A stretch of 64,000 nucleotides of DNA from contig BLAL01000048.1 in assembly GCA_015698045.1 (NCBI GenBank), forward strand, positions 310,001 to 374,000, given 5' to 3'. A model generated the notes under the pieces. That model had not been told where the DNA came from and did not search any database. It worked only from the letters and a program-made list of their open reading frames with translations. The translations under genes were made by a program, and so were the position numbers. Every line of letters starts with the position of its first letter. The first letter of the stretch is position 1. Source of the stretch: Rhizophagus clarus (lineage: Eukaryota; Glomeromycota; Glomeromycetes; Glomerales; Glomeraceae). Below are positions 1 to 11,093 of this stretch, in pieces.

Positions 1-1720
1 TAATTATTTAGACGATGCTTTAAAAAACTTTAATATTGTATTACAAAGTAGTCCAAATAATTCTTTATGTTGTAAGAATTGTGCTTATATTTATGAGAAA
101 CGTGAAAATTATTTGTCTACTTTAAAAATGTTAGAATATTTTTTGAATGTTGATGGGAAAGATTCGTTAATTTTATGCTATTATGGAGAAATCTTAAGTA
201 AAATAGGATTATATAAGGATGCTATACCATATTTTACAAAATCGAATGACAATGATCCAGAAAATGTTTATAATTTGATTAAGAGAGCGATCGCATATTA
301 TGTTCTTCAAGAATATGATAAAGCTTTATTAGATCTTAATAAAGTTATGCAATTGGATTCACAAAATGGTTTAACGTATTATTATAAGGGTTTAACACAT
401 TATGCAATAGGAAATGTTAATGATGCACTTTTAGCTTTTATGAAATGCATAGAATTACATTCTAATGATGATTATGCGAAAATGCAATTGTATTATTTAA
501 AGTATTCACCAAAGAATAATAGTTCTAAAGAATTGAATCATAATATTATAACAAAGATCAATCAAATTGCGGATATCTATCATAATAATTTATTATTTAT
601 GAGATGCAAAGTATATATTGAATTAGAAAAATACTTAGAGGCAAAATTAGATCTAGATAAATTATTAACACTAAATGAGGAAGATATTTCAATAATTTAT
701 TTGTTACGAGAATATTCGAATTTTTGTTCATATTTATGCAAAATTTATGAAATAAATGTTACTGATTTTAATGAATTTGGAATTATAGATAAATTTGGTA
801 AACTTATTTATAAAGGTAAGAATTATATTTATATTATTAAATTAAAAAAAAATTATACTAATTTAACAAATACTTTTTTTTTATAGTACTTAATGTTTAT
901 TTAATTTTAAATCTTACAAATTTAAATAATGAATTTTATTTTAAAGAGAGTGATTCAAACAGGTAAGATTTGTTTGTAATATAATAATATTGAATATTTA
1001 GTATGAAATTAATTTTTTTTTTTTTTTCAAAAAAAAAAAAAAATCTTAAGCTTTTCGGGACAAGTATTATGTCTTAAAAATGAAGCATATCACTTGAATC
1101 TGCCTAAGTTAACAAATGATTTCAAGAAAGGTTTTTATTACGTTGTTTGGAAAATAAATGTTAAAAAGATATTATCTAAAGATTGCTTTGTGAAATTTTT
1201 AATAATTATGGAAGAAAAAAAAGTAAGTGATAACAATAAAAATTTCCATGGTTTGTTACTTCATTCTAACTATATTGTTATTATTTAACTACAGGATTCA
1301 AATATGGTTTACTCACAAAAGGAACATTTATTAAATTATCATGACTTGTTAAAACTTGGAGAGTCAAGTTGGATTGAATATACATTGCCAATTAAAGTAG
1401 ATTGTCATCAATCGATACAACTTTCAATTGAAGCAAATAAAGGCTCTATTGATATGGTATGCTTATATCTATTCTGATTGATTTTTTTTTAATATAAATT
1501 AGCTAAAAAAAAACTGTAATTTTTTGAAATATAGCAAATAGATTATGTTCGATTCAAAGAGTCATTTGGAAATCAAACTTATTTTCTTAAAACGGATCAT
1601 CCCTTACCAATTCATGAATTGCTTCCAACTGTTCCAGAAGTTTTTAGGGATAAATATTTTTCGAAGAAAGAAATGGAAAATTTGCTTGAATTGAAAGACA
1701 TATTACATAAATTAAAATAA
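1..1720 (+). CDS. TPR-repeat protein, 5' end outside window, five visible exons
   Basis: Spliced gene entering from the left edge. I read exons at 2-815, 887-962, 1051-1222, 1295-1456 and 1535-1720 with stop TAA; phases join cleanly (1, 2, 0, 0) and every intron is GT..AG with a T-rich tract, giving 469 visible residues. The first exon holds TPR-like helical repeats, with motifs such as YKDAIPYFTKSNDNDPENV and YDKALLDLNKVMQLDSQNG, each about 34 residues apart. TPR units usually mediate protein-protein contacts. The last exons (about 200 residues, including KLGESSWIEYTLPIK and LPTVPEVFRDKYFSKKEM) are not a TPR and I do not recognise them. A decayed copy of this 3' part lies at 4.3-4.85 kb. Partner and pathway are unknown. 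Exon joins are my reading, not transcript data. Confidence 0.85.
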
Positions 1721-1869
1721 TCATTCACTGTAAATATGTTTGTTCATTTTTTTTTTTATTTAGTTTTGCTATACTTTTCCTTATTTTCAATAAAGTTATT
1801 ATTTATTAATTTATAAATTCATCTCAATATACTCAAAAAGTAAGTAAAAAATAATACTATACAGTATTA

Positions 1870-2400
1870 TGTTCTAAATTCAGGATATTTTGACCATTTT
1901 CAACTTTTATATTTTCTTTTAAATAAAAAATATCTTTTTATCATCACGAAAGTGTCGAACTCGTTGTTTACTTTTTTTGAAAAAAATAGAATATTGTAAA
2001 GGCCAAATTTAAATAGTATTTTAATTAGAGATATAGTTATTTTTAGTAGCTTAAGTATTTTTAGGTCCAGAATGATCTTAAACTACCAAATTTACCTTTA
2101 GGTGGAATATTTGTAAAAGATGAAATGATTGAAGATTTGATCCGTAATGACATTAAACGATGTTATTTTACAGTAGATCTTTAACCGAATGTAGGAGTCG
2201 ACGGCCTACAGTATCAATGACGTTATTCTCGAGTATCAAATAAATTTTAATGAACACGATAATTTCTTTAATTTTTTTCAAAGACAAACTTTTTCTTGAT
2301 GATTAATATGATAATATAAATATAAATATACAAATGTAAAACAAAAGAAATATAATACATATATTGAAGTTATTTTTCAAGCTTTTTATGTTTCGATTAC
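1870..2400 (-). pseudogene. Decayed 5' part of a MACPF-like gene (cassette copy A)
   Basis: Stretches near 1880-2030 and 2290-2400 match, on the minus strand, the 5' part of the MACPF-like genes at 47.7-47.9 kb and 62.3-62.7 kb, including the N-terminal hydrophobic stretch and the upstream region facing the kinase gene. It is followed at once by a kinase-like fossil on the plus strand, so order and orientation equal those of the two other cassettes. The copy is broken by many changes and has no usable reading frame. Between 2060 and 2180 is an open stretch after a T-rich AG (reading LPLGGIFVKDEMIEDL) that does not match the other copies and that I cannot assign. Treat as a fossil. Confidence 0.55.
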
Positions 2401-2539
2401 TTGTATAGGTACTTTGATTACACAAACAAATTTTATGTAGCTCTTAAATAACCCGTAAGATGAAAGACAACTTTTCTATATTAGGTTTAGGTGTATCATT
2501 TTGCAAATATATAATATGATAAAAATTTCGTTACCAATT

Positions 2540-3790
2540 GTCGTAACTTAGAAAAAATTGACAAAAGAATTTGGAACATTAAAAAAAGGCTAATTGAAAA
2601 ATCGAAGATTACTGTCGTATTAAAGAATTTGAAAATTAAAAATAATACTATTCATACTTTTGTAATAAATTCTTTAAAAGAAATTATTAAGTATTTAAAA
2701 AAATATATTTTATAATCAGTTAAAAACTTTTTATAAATTCAATCATTCAAAAGTCAATCGCTACGAGAGGTCTGTCAAGAATTATGATTTCACATTTTTG
2801 TTTCGTTTTAATTATATTACCTAATTATTACTTTATACTGGGTTACTGATTTCTTTTTAAAATAATAGATTCAAATGGAACTATTTTTCAGTATTGGGAT
2901 ATGCCAACGAAGAAAATCTAAGGTATTATTTGAATAATGAAATTTAATGAATTAAATGGTATAACAATTTACGATGGCACTCAGTATTATTTATTACTTG
3001 TGTAATATTAATGTATTTACATTCAGAAAGATTATTTAATTCATAAAACATTTTTTAGATTTTTAGATTTTAATTCAGTTTTGGTTTAATATTAATTAAT
3101 CATTAACCAGTCACAAAATTTTGATTGATGATCGTGTAAATGCCAGTTCTTTTATGCTTATGAAAATAAGCGTTGTATATATGTAGCAGAAGGTTTTTAT
3201 TAATTAAATGTAAATGCGAAAGTGAAATAAAATATAATAAATTACTAATAAACGTTTCACCGTTGATCAATTTGCGAAGGTTACACGATCAACTTAAACA
3301 AAAAAACGTAAATTAATCGGTTGCGAATAGGTAATGCACACACTAGCAATTACACTCAGACGCAAGCATTAATTTACAAATAAACTAACACTTTAACAAC
3401 GAGATAACTTATTAAATAAATGCTTTATTTTATTTAAAACGAAATTATCTGTTTTTACATTGATTAAAAATGCCTATATTTATACAAAAAACAACTACAC
3501 TAAATTTACTTGACATATCTAACATATCACATAAATGCTACTTATTTCATATATTTCACATATTTGTTATATTGCATATGTTTAACATATCAAACATTTG
3601 CAATATTCGTAACATTTATAACATTTGTGACATTCGCAACATTCGCAACACGATCAGCGATCACGTGACTGTTCGATCGTAACAATCGTATAGTCACTAT
3701 AGTGATTATACGGACGTAAAAATGCGATAGAACTGAAAAGTTTGATGATCAACTGATCATATATGAGAAACCTCAATATTTTTAAAGCTT
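2540..3790 (+). pseudogene. Decayed TKL pseudokinase gene (cassette copy A), split by a solo LTR
   Basis: Sequence matches the pseudokinase genes at 50 and 63 kb piece by piece. The first exon region (reading LEKIDKR.. and KITVVLKNL) lies at 2550-2660, the second (FYKFNHSKVNR-like) at 2720-2790, the third (FSVLGYANEENLRYYL-like) at 2870-3060, and the start of the fourth near 3108-3134. A 550-base LTR then interrupts, and the fourth exon resumes at 3685 (TATAGTGATTATACGGACGT matches the region before the DFR motif at 50 kb) and fades near 3790. Introns are still recognisable at the same places as in the paralogues, so this copy arose by DNA duplication, not retroposition. Frames carry several stops and indels, so it is non-functional. 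Confidence 0.7.
3135..3684. mobile_element. Solo LTR with 4-base target duplication ATCG
   Basis: A 550-base segment beginning TGTAAATG and ending CGTAACA, so it has the TG..CA ends of an LTR. It is flanked by ATCG at 3131-3134 and again at 3685-3688. Removing it aligns the flanks with the paralogous kinase exon at 50.69 kb, which confirms both boundaries independently of the LTR sequence. It contains a run of degenerate nine-base units (ACATTTGNN-like, about 3500-3650). No internal retroelement genes are present, so this is what is left after LTR-LTR recombination. It sits in an already duplicated kinase copy, so it is younger than that duplication. Family not determined. Confidence 0.72.
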
Positions 3791-4289
3791 TGCTGATTAA
3801 ATTTCTTTACCATTCAACCAAACAAATAGTAATGCGAATATGATTTATTATATTAACACGATCAGAAATTCAGAACGATTACAATCTTAATAATTTTATT
3901 AGTTTCGGTAATTAGGATTAATGTAAAATATTGATCTGCCAAACAACTGTTAAACGTGTAAGTAAACCAATATTTCTAAAATGACCTTCGTTTTTTTTCT
4001 TTTGAAGTTTTGAAATACAAAAAAAATAAGAAAACAAGCATCTCTAAAGAAATTTTAATTTTCTTGGATCTTCCGTTTTTGTAACATCATTGATGCAATA
4101 ATATAAAAGTCAAAATCAGTCAATTCTAAGTTTACTACTTTATCAAATGATACTTTGGCAGGTTTGTGTATTGACAGGTTGAATTAACTACATTATTAAA
4201 ATTTTTCATCTTTTGATCCTTTTATTGATGATAATCCAAAAAATCGATATACAATTGAATTTGTTTATATTCTTTCGATTTAATTTTCG

Positions 4290-4850
4290 TACACCCTCGG
4301 TTTTAATGAATTTGGAATTATAGTAAGTTATTATATAAATGTAAGAAATATGTTTTTATTAAATTTTATTCAAATAATAATTAAATACTAATTTAATGCA
4401 TTTTTATTTACAGTTAAATTATGTTTGTTTTATTTTAAACTTACGAATTTGAATAATGAATTTTATTAGTTATAAGTGTGCCGAAGGACTATATAAGCTA
4501 AGATACAAAGTCCGGATGTATTACTGTCCGGCACTTTCGTCATTTCAATTGCAGTAAGTAAATGTTCTGTTGTTATGGTACATTATGTTTCAATTTATTC
4601 TGATTAATTTTATAAGATTATTAATCAAAAAAGTATAATCTTTTTTTTTTTTTTGAACACTATAGAAATAGATTATTCTATCAAAGAGTTGTTTGGAAGT
4701 CAAATTTATCTTCCTAAAATGAGCCATCTCTTGCCAATTCATAACTTACTTCCAAATATTCCTGAAGTTTTGGAGATAAATACTTTTCAAAGAAAGCAAT
4801 GGAAATTTTACTTGAATTAAAGGACATATTAAAATATGCAGTACTGTAAA
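4290..4850 (+). pseudogene. Decayed duplicate of the 3' end of the TPR gene
   Basis: From TTTTAATGAATTTGGAATTA near 4302, through an AAT-rich stretch near 4430-4460, to a last exon at about 4665-4835 (reading SFGSQIYLPKMSHLLPIHNLL-like), the segment follows the intron/exon order of the TPR gene 3' end at 763-1720. The middle exons (1051-1456 in the parent) are missing and replaced by a short hairpin-bearing insert near 4477-4533. Because intron-derived sequence is retained, the copy came from DNA duplication. It cannot encode the same C-terminus. Confidence 0.65.
4477..4533. repeat. Short hairpin element, GTGCCG..CGGCAC ends
   Basis: A roughly 57-base stretch starts GTGCCGAAGGACTATATAAG and ends GTCCGGCAC, forming an imperfect foldback. 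Its left half (AAGGACTATATAA and, further on, GTCYGGATGT) recurs at 14683-14725, so it is a dispersed element. It lies where the TPR-derived pseudogene lost its middle exons. Confidence 0.4.
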
Positions 4851-5848
4851 TACGTTTCTTCATTTTTATTTAGTTTTGCTATATATTTTTCCTATTTTAT
4901 AATAAAGTTATTATTTAAAATTTCAAATAGTTAAGTAGACAGACTAATCATGATCATATATAAAATAAACTATTCTATTGGTGAGACATATTTGGTCTTG
5001 GTCAAAAGATCAGAATTTTTCTTTTTATGTAAGGAAAAACGCTACTCATTTTTACACATGTAGTATTATTCCATGGAAATACTTTTTATTTTGTCTTATT
5101 ATATTAAATTGATTTTTTCCTTTTCTACTACTAACTCAGTTTTTGTATTTATTTTCCTCTATATGTTATCACAATTAAGAACTAATATTTTTATATTATT
5201 AAAAATAATTGAAGTTTATAAATCATTTATTTTATTAGCAGATAGTATTCTTTCTATGATGAAAATAATTTAATAAGGTATAAATCCCTATGGTATTGAT
5301 GTAATAAACAAAATTAATAAACACAGTGCAAAAAAATGCAACTCTTGTTTGTTTTCGATAGTGAAATTTTCCTCTGCAAATTACCTTGAGAATATTAAAA
5401 GATATTAATGGATACTGGTACTAAACTGACATTTTAAATAATGACAAAAATATATAAAAGATAAAATAAACTCTACTCTTTTATATTAAAGATGAAGCAT
5501 GCCTAAAAAAAAAAAATAATAAAACCCGAGCACTTTGCTTTAATACAGTAAATATGCGTTTAGGAAACAAAAAAACCCGGCGCACGGCCAATAAAGCATG
5601 TGTTTTTAAAATAACTTTAATTGAAATTATTTAAACAGCAATTTATATTTATGTGAAACAAAATGATTGTGTGAATAGACATCTAAATAATTATAAAAAA
5701 AAAAAATCACAGAAAATTCCGCCTTAGTAACCAACACACCCGCACGGTGAAATTTTTGGATCTGTAATACGTGACAGTAATGTCGTTTCACGTTGTAACT
5801 GCATGTTGCAGATTTTAATAATGATCTGCGTTCTACATCCTGTTCAAG
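4851..5848. other. Intergenic, no gene seen
   Basis: AT-rich spacer between the TPR-derived fossil and the kinase promoter. A 66-codon open frame at 5073-5273 is mostly hydrophobic AT-driven codons and does not resemble a protein. A short GC-richer patch (5575-5605) has no recognisable feature. Confidence 0.5.
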
Positions 5849-5856
5849 TATAAAAA
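5849..5856 (+). promoter_or_regulatory. Probable TATA box of the TKL kinase gene
   Basis: TATAAAAA followed by CCCC lies 51 bases before the ATG at 5900, in an otherwise mixed AT background. Distance and sequence fit a core promoter with a short leader, but no transcription start is visible from sequence alone. Confidence 0.45.
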
Positions 5857-5899
5857 CCCCAATTAAATTAATTTTTTTTAAAAAACATCCTTCTTAATT

Positions 5900-8317
5900 A
5901 TGACGTCATTCAATGAATGGATTGATACGAAAATAAAAGATGGAAACATAGATTATACTGAATATAGTGAGTTCAGTGATGTGGAAAAAATTGGAGAAGG
6001 AGGATTCGGGATTGTAAAAAGCGCTAAGTGGAAAAATTATGGAATTAAAATAGCATTAAAAACTCTTATAAATAATTCTTCAGTTGATGAAAATAGTATG
6101 AACGAGTTTGTTAAAGAGGTAATATCATTATTATATTAAATTGTAATTATATAATTTATATTAAATATTTTGTGTTACAGTTAAAGAATTTAAAGCAAGT
6201 CAGTTTTCATCCAAACATAAATGGATTTTTTGGAATTACAAAAGGTTTATATATTTCATGTAAGTTTTTATGAAATTATCTTTAATAATTTATTAATCTT
6301 ATTTGCTGTATATTAGAACCTTTATCAAATAAGTATGCAATGGTGCTGGAATTTGCTAATCAAGGAGATTTGAGAATATATTTAAGAATTCATTTTAATG
6401 ACCTTCAATGGAGCGATAAAATTCGGATGGCCTTGGATATCGTATGCGGATTGAAATGTTTACATTTCAAGCACATAATTCATAGAGATTTGGTAATATA
6501 ATATAATAGTTTAAATTATTGTCTTTCCATTAATTCTATTGATTTAAGTTCATTTAATTATATTTATAGCATGCAAAAAATATATTAGTTAATAATCATA
6601 AACTAATGATCGCAGATTTTGGAACTTCTAAACAATTATCAGAATCTACATCTGGTTCAAATTCAGCAGCCAATGGGATTGGAATGATTGAATATATGGA
6701 ACCACAGTGTTTTAAAAATATCAAGTATAAAAAAACTAAAAAGTCCGATATCTATAGTTTAGGCGTTTTATTATGGGAAATTTCAAGCGGACGTCCTCCT
6801 TTTCTTGGCTATTCACGATGTGCATTAGGCACTTACATTAGTTATAATAATCGTGAAGAACCGATTGATGGTACACCCCCAGAATATAAACAACTTTACC
6901 AAAAATGTTGGGATGATAATCCGGATTTGAGACCTGATATTGAGAAAGTATATGAAACTTTAGATCAATTAAAAGTTAAAGATTCTCCTCATCTACAATC
7001 TTCGCAGTCTGAAAGAAATAACATTTCTGATTGTCTAAATTCAACAAGTAAGATTAATTTATTAATAAGTACTTTGACGTTCCACTACATATGTTTAATA
7101 AGCTTTATGCGTACGTATTCATATTATCATTTATGTTTATTTATATTTATTTTATTTCGCCAACCTCACCATTTATAGGATCTAATTGTTTCACAGAAGA
7201 AGTCTCAAAAAATTTTGATGTAGACATAGAAAAATTAAACTTAGAAGATTATATTGGAAATGTGACATATGATAATTTGGGAATTAATGATACTATAGTT
7301 AGTGAGTTATCATTAAATATTTTTATTGTTGTTTTTACAAATTACCCAAATAACTAATTACTTCGTTTAAATGACTAATTAACTATTAAATTGGATTTAT
7401 AGAAGGTAAATGACTAAGTTATCTAATTTTACTATCATTAAATTATTTAATGTTTACATTTAATTCAAACTAATTTTATTTTTTTCGTTTAAATAATTAA
7501 ATTGTAAGTAAAATATTCCATTTTATACAGTTTTGTACTTTTATAGTAATTTACATTTAATTAATTAACTTTTATTAATGATTAGCAATATTAGAGGATG
7601 TAAGTTATATGTTGTCTATATTTCTGTTATTTATATATATTTCAAATTAAAAAAATTTAATTAAATCACATGATTTTCTTAAATAAGGAAAGTGAAATTT
7701 TTATTAATGCTCAAAATGGTAATTCTATTACAAGTCAATTATATGAAATAATTTTTTTTTTTTATTTCTTATCAGTTTGGTTATACAGTTATACTAAGTT
7801 GAAGTATTTTTAGTGCTCAACATTAATTCTGTAATAATTTTATTCTATAGTGATGTCTGATGTGGTTGAAGTTAAATTTAAGAATGAAAACAACCGGAAA
7901 GAAATATGTGAAACAGCTTTAAATGGCGTCTTAATTAGTGGTAAAACTTCTCATAATAGTTTCAATACTAAGAGAAGTGAACTGAAAGATGTTATCAATA
8001 ATTGGCAAAATAGATTCCCTGAATTGAGAGGTGAGTTAGAAGGTTGGAAGCGTGATGAATTAGCAACTAAGTTCATGAGAAAAGAAATATTGATTCCCCT
8101 TTACAGAGGTAAAAGAATAAAGTGTATTTTTCTAAAAGTCTATAATAAAGGAGAGGAAGAGGGTAAATTGAGATTTGTAAGTATCTCTGGAGATATCCAG
8201 ATTAAAGCAAAAGACAGATTATTTGGAAAATTGCCAGAAATAGTGAAGTCACATCCTGAAATTATAGCTGCACTTATAATATCCAGAAGTACAGGATTGA
8301 AAATATTATGGGAGTAA
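5900..8317 (+). CDS. TKL-type protein kinase, catalytic motifs intact, seven exons
   Basis: Exons as I read them: 5900-6118, 6181-6244, 6317-6492, 6570-7047, 7179-7297, 7688-7718 and 7851-8317; all introns are GT..AG, phases agree and the total is 517 codons plus stop. The kinase domain runs from about residue 25 to 290: glycine loop IGEGGFGIVKSAKW, lysine in IALKTL, catalytic loop HRDLHAKN, DFG in ADFGTSKQL, and SDIYSLGVLLWEISSGRPPF in the C-lobe. It should therefore bind ATP and transfer phosphate to Ser/Thr or Tyr. The C-terminal 220 residues (from about 300) are of a type I do not recognise, with ELRGELEGWKRDELATKF. The 31-base sixth exon was chosen because it alone reconciles the phases on both sides; if it is wrong, the last exon could instead start a separate gene at ATG 7853. 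Substrate unknown. Confidence 0.85.
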
Positions 8318-8410
8318 AATAAAGTCATGTGTTTAATACAATGCCTTTGTACCTACTTTTTTTTCATATATTTCGTTCTTTACAACTAAAAAAATTTTGT
8401 AATGTTAGAT

Positions 8411-8960
8411 TACCCTATAAAAAATAAGTATCTGGATAATGTCCAGAAAATGTCTGGAAAAATTGTCTAAATAATTGTCCAGAAATTCTGGATACTGTAT
8501 GTCTGGAAACTGTTCCAAAAACACTGCATTTTCAGGATATTAGGAATTGTCCTGAAATTGTCTGGAAATGTATTTTCATAAAATTTTGCCACAAAAGATG
8601 ATCAATGGATAGATGATCATCATTATTACTTAACCCAAAATTTTTATATTATAGATATATAGTATTTTGCCTGCTTTGCAATTTTAATTAGTACGACAGA
8701 AAAGATTTTGTATGTCAGTTTTGTGCTTTTTCATTTTTTACAAAATTAATTTATCCTTTTTTGGAAATAGTATCCAGAATTTGTCCTGAACTTTTTCATA
8801 TCTGGAATTTGTCCAAAATTTTATACCAAACAAATACTGGATGAATTCTGGACAAAGTTAGGATATGTCAAAATTTTAAGTATCAGAAGTGTGTCAGACA
8901 TGTACCAAAAAACATTTTCCAGACATTTTTAATAACATTTTCCTGACATTTACAGTCACT
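8411..8960. repeat. Foldback element rich in TGTCCAGAAAATGTCTGGA motifs
   Basis: Starts CTATAAAAAATAAGTATCTGG and holds many direct and inverted copies of CCAGAAAATGTCTGG-like words at both ends, with a plain AT core between. The start and the motif match the compact foldback at 35014-35208. The right edge is unclear (about 8960). No protein is encoded. Confidence 0.5.
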
Positions 8961-9144
8961 GGAAATGTCACATGTAATAATATATTAAATTTTGTGTAAT
9001 ATTGATTGTACCTCTTCATTTTGTAACCGTTTGTTAAATTTAAACTACTGCATCTATGCAGATTATAAAATTGATAGTCCATCATGTGCACTATCAATTT
9101 TTATTGTTACTTTTTTTTCTATAAAAAAATTTTTTTATACTTCA

Positions 9145-9545
9145 CAGAATATCACAGGTCGAACGATGTCAAATCAGGCATCAATCGGCTATCAATTGGT
9201 CATCAGGATTGATGAACAGTCAAACAAATTGATATTCAATTGGCAATAAATTGTACTACCTGATTGATGCTGGATGATGTCAAAAATTAGCACCAAATCA
9301 GGTTGCCGATTGAAAGATCAATGATCGTTGATTGATGGTCGATTGATGGTTGATTGATGGTCGATTGATGGTCAATTGATAGTCAATTTATGGTCAATTT
9401 ATGGTCAATTTATAGTCGAATTATGGTTAATTTATGGTCGAATTATGGTCAAATTATGGTCAAATTATGGTCAAATTATGGTCAAATTATGGTCAAATTA
9501 TGGTTAATTTATGGTCAATTTATGGTCAATTGATGGTCAAAAGAC
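9145..9545. repeat. TCAATCGG-type MITE carrying an 11-base minisatellite
   Basis: Begins CACAGGTCGAACGATGTCAA, an inverted match of the right end of the element at 22680-23020 (..GATTCGACCTGTG). The internal part from about 9333 to 9540 is a run of roughly 19 copies of an 11-base unit near GGTCAATTTAT, drifting from a TTGATGGTCGA form to TCAAATTATGG and back. The minisatellite appears to have expanded inside the MITE. Confidence 0.6.
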
Positions 9546-10361
9546 CAATTTTTGTAGAATCATATAACGAATAATAAAATTTATTATAGCACATAATATT
9601 TAGAATTACAAATAAAATACATAGTATCTTTATTTATATTAATAAGTATTTAAAATAAAAACATTCATTATAATAATATGTTATATATGACTGATAAAGT
9701 TAGTAATATTTAATAAATAAATAGTAAAGCGTAAATATAAAAAGTTAGTAATAATTATAATAAAATACACAAATACAAAAAGTTAGTATTATGAAGAGTT
9801 TGATAAAATTTATAAAAAAAAGAAAAAAGAAAAAAATACGTGATGATATTAGTAAAATATAAAAAAAAGAATAACATTAGTAATATTAAAAAAAGGTAAA
9901 GTTAATATTATAAAATAAAATATAGTTAGTAATCAGTACAATAAATTTAATGACAAAAATACAATAATTAATATACCTGTAAAATGTAATAAAAGTAAGA
10001 AAAAAATAGAAAAGAAAGAGTGTAAGAAGAAAACAGAAAAGAAAGAGTGTATATTTGTTGAAAAATAAACAGAGTCACATTTGGTTATTTATATGCATGT
10101 TAATATCAGATCACGTGATAAAGATCAGACTGAATTTTGATTGGTTAATAATAGATAAATTGAAAAACTATGTTGTAATTTTTCATCTCATATAGTTATA
10201 TATAATATAGTGATCTTTTAAATTTGTATTAAAATTTACCTTGGACTTTTGGATACCTAATTTTTTTAAAAGCTTCTATTTGTATATCACATGTGTCACG
10301 TGATATAATATTGTAAAATTTTGTTAATAAAATTTAGTATTATATTACTCGAATATATTGC
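9546..10361. other. AT-rich spacer without genes
   Basis: Very A-rich on the plus strand with repeated AGTTAGTAATATTA-like words and two TCACGTGATA-like E-box palindromes (near 10111 and 10296). I see no open frame or RNA gene. Confidence 0.5.
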
Positions 10362-10684
10362 GATTAATCGTGATTAATGTTACATTTGTAATACAAGTTT
10401 AAGAAAAGTTCGCTCGAACTTTTTTTAATTGTAATCATGTTACAATCGTAATACAAGTTTAAGAAAAGTTCACTCAAATTTTTCTTAATCATGATCATGT
10501 TACATTTGTAATACAAGTTTAAGAAAGTTCGCTCAAATTTTTCTTAATTGTGATTATGCTATATAATTGTAATACAAGTTTAAGAAAAGTTTGCTCGAAT
10601 TTTTCTTAAATATGATTATGTTACATTTGTAATACAAGTTTAAGAAAAGTTTGAGTGAACTTTTTTTAAATATGATCATGTTAG
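10362..10684 (+). repeat. Hairpin satellite, 60-base unit, five copies
   Basis: Five units start almost exactly 60 bases apart (TACATTTGTAATACAAGTTT at 10381, 10441, 10501, 10561, 10621). Each contains an imperfect palindrome AAGAAAAGTTCGCTCGAACTTTT. The same hairpin with the same TGTAATACAAG partner word recurs in reverse orientation at 21012-21240. The copies differ by several bases, so the array is not new. Confidence 0.8.
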
Positions 10685-10686
10685 GA

Positions 10687-10920
10687 TCAAAAGGAATAAG
10701 GGAACAATGGAAGGATCATCAAAAGGAACAAAAGGATCAATGAAAGGATCAAAAGGATCAATGGGAGAAATAAAAGGAACAAAAGGAACAAAAGAAACAA
10801 TGGGAGAATCAAAAGGAACAAAAGGAACAATGGGAGAATCAATAGGAATAAAAGGAACAAAAGGAACAATGGGAGAATCAAAAGGAACAAAAGAAACAAT
10901 GGGAGAATCAAAAACAAATT
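10687..10920 (+). repeat. Low-complexity AAAGGAACA/ATGGGAGAATC block
   Basis: Nine- and twelve-base words (AAAGGAACA, ATGGGAGAATCA) repeat about twenty times. The block is open on both strands (reading KGTKGTMGES-type or Leu/Phe-rich repeats), which is expected of any repeat without stops, so I do not call it a gene. Confidence 0.7.
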
Positions 10921-11093
10921 TGTCATATATATATAAAGTTTTTTTCGAACAATAATACAGCCCTTCATAATTTTTCTTTATTTAAACTGTCTTTCTTTTC
11001 CTTCTTCATAATTTCTCCTCCTTCATAATTTCTCTTTTTTCATTAATTTCTTCTCCTTCAGTTATTTCAAACATTACTTATAAATTGTAAGAA

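Noticed and set aside
3470-3682. Open frame with Ile/Asn/His/Phe repeats
   Set aside because: It lies wholly inside the solo LTR and follows its nine-base repeats.
5073-5273. Hydrophobic 66-codon open frame
   Set aside because: Composition follows the AT-rich DNA; no splice context, homologue or promoter seen.
10381-10684. Regular 60-base spacing resembling a CRISPR array
   Set aside because: Repeats have no unique spacers between them; the whole 60-base unit repeats, with palindromes. It is a satellite in a eukaryotic genome.
10687-10968. Minus-strand open frame of Leu/Phe repeats and plus-strand frame of Lys/Gly/Thr repeats
   Set aside because: Both are by-products of a short repeat without stops; neither has a leader or matching exons.
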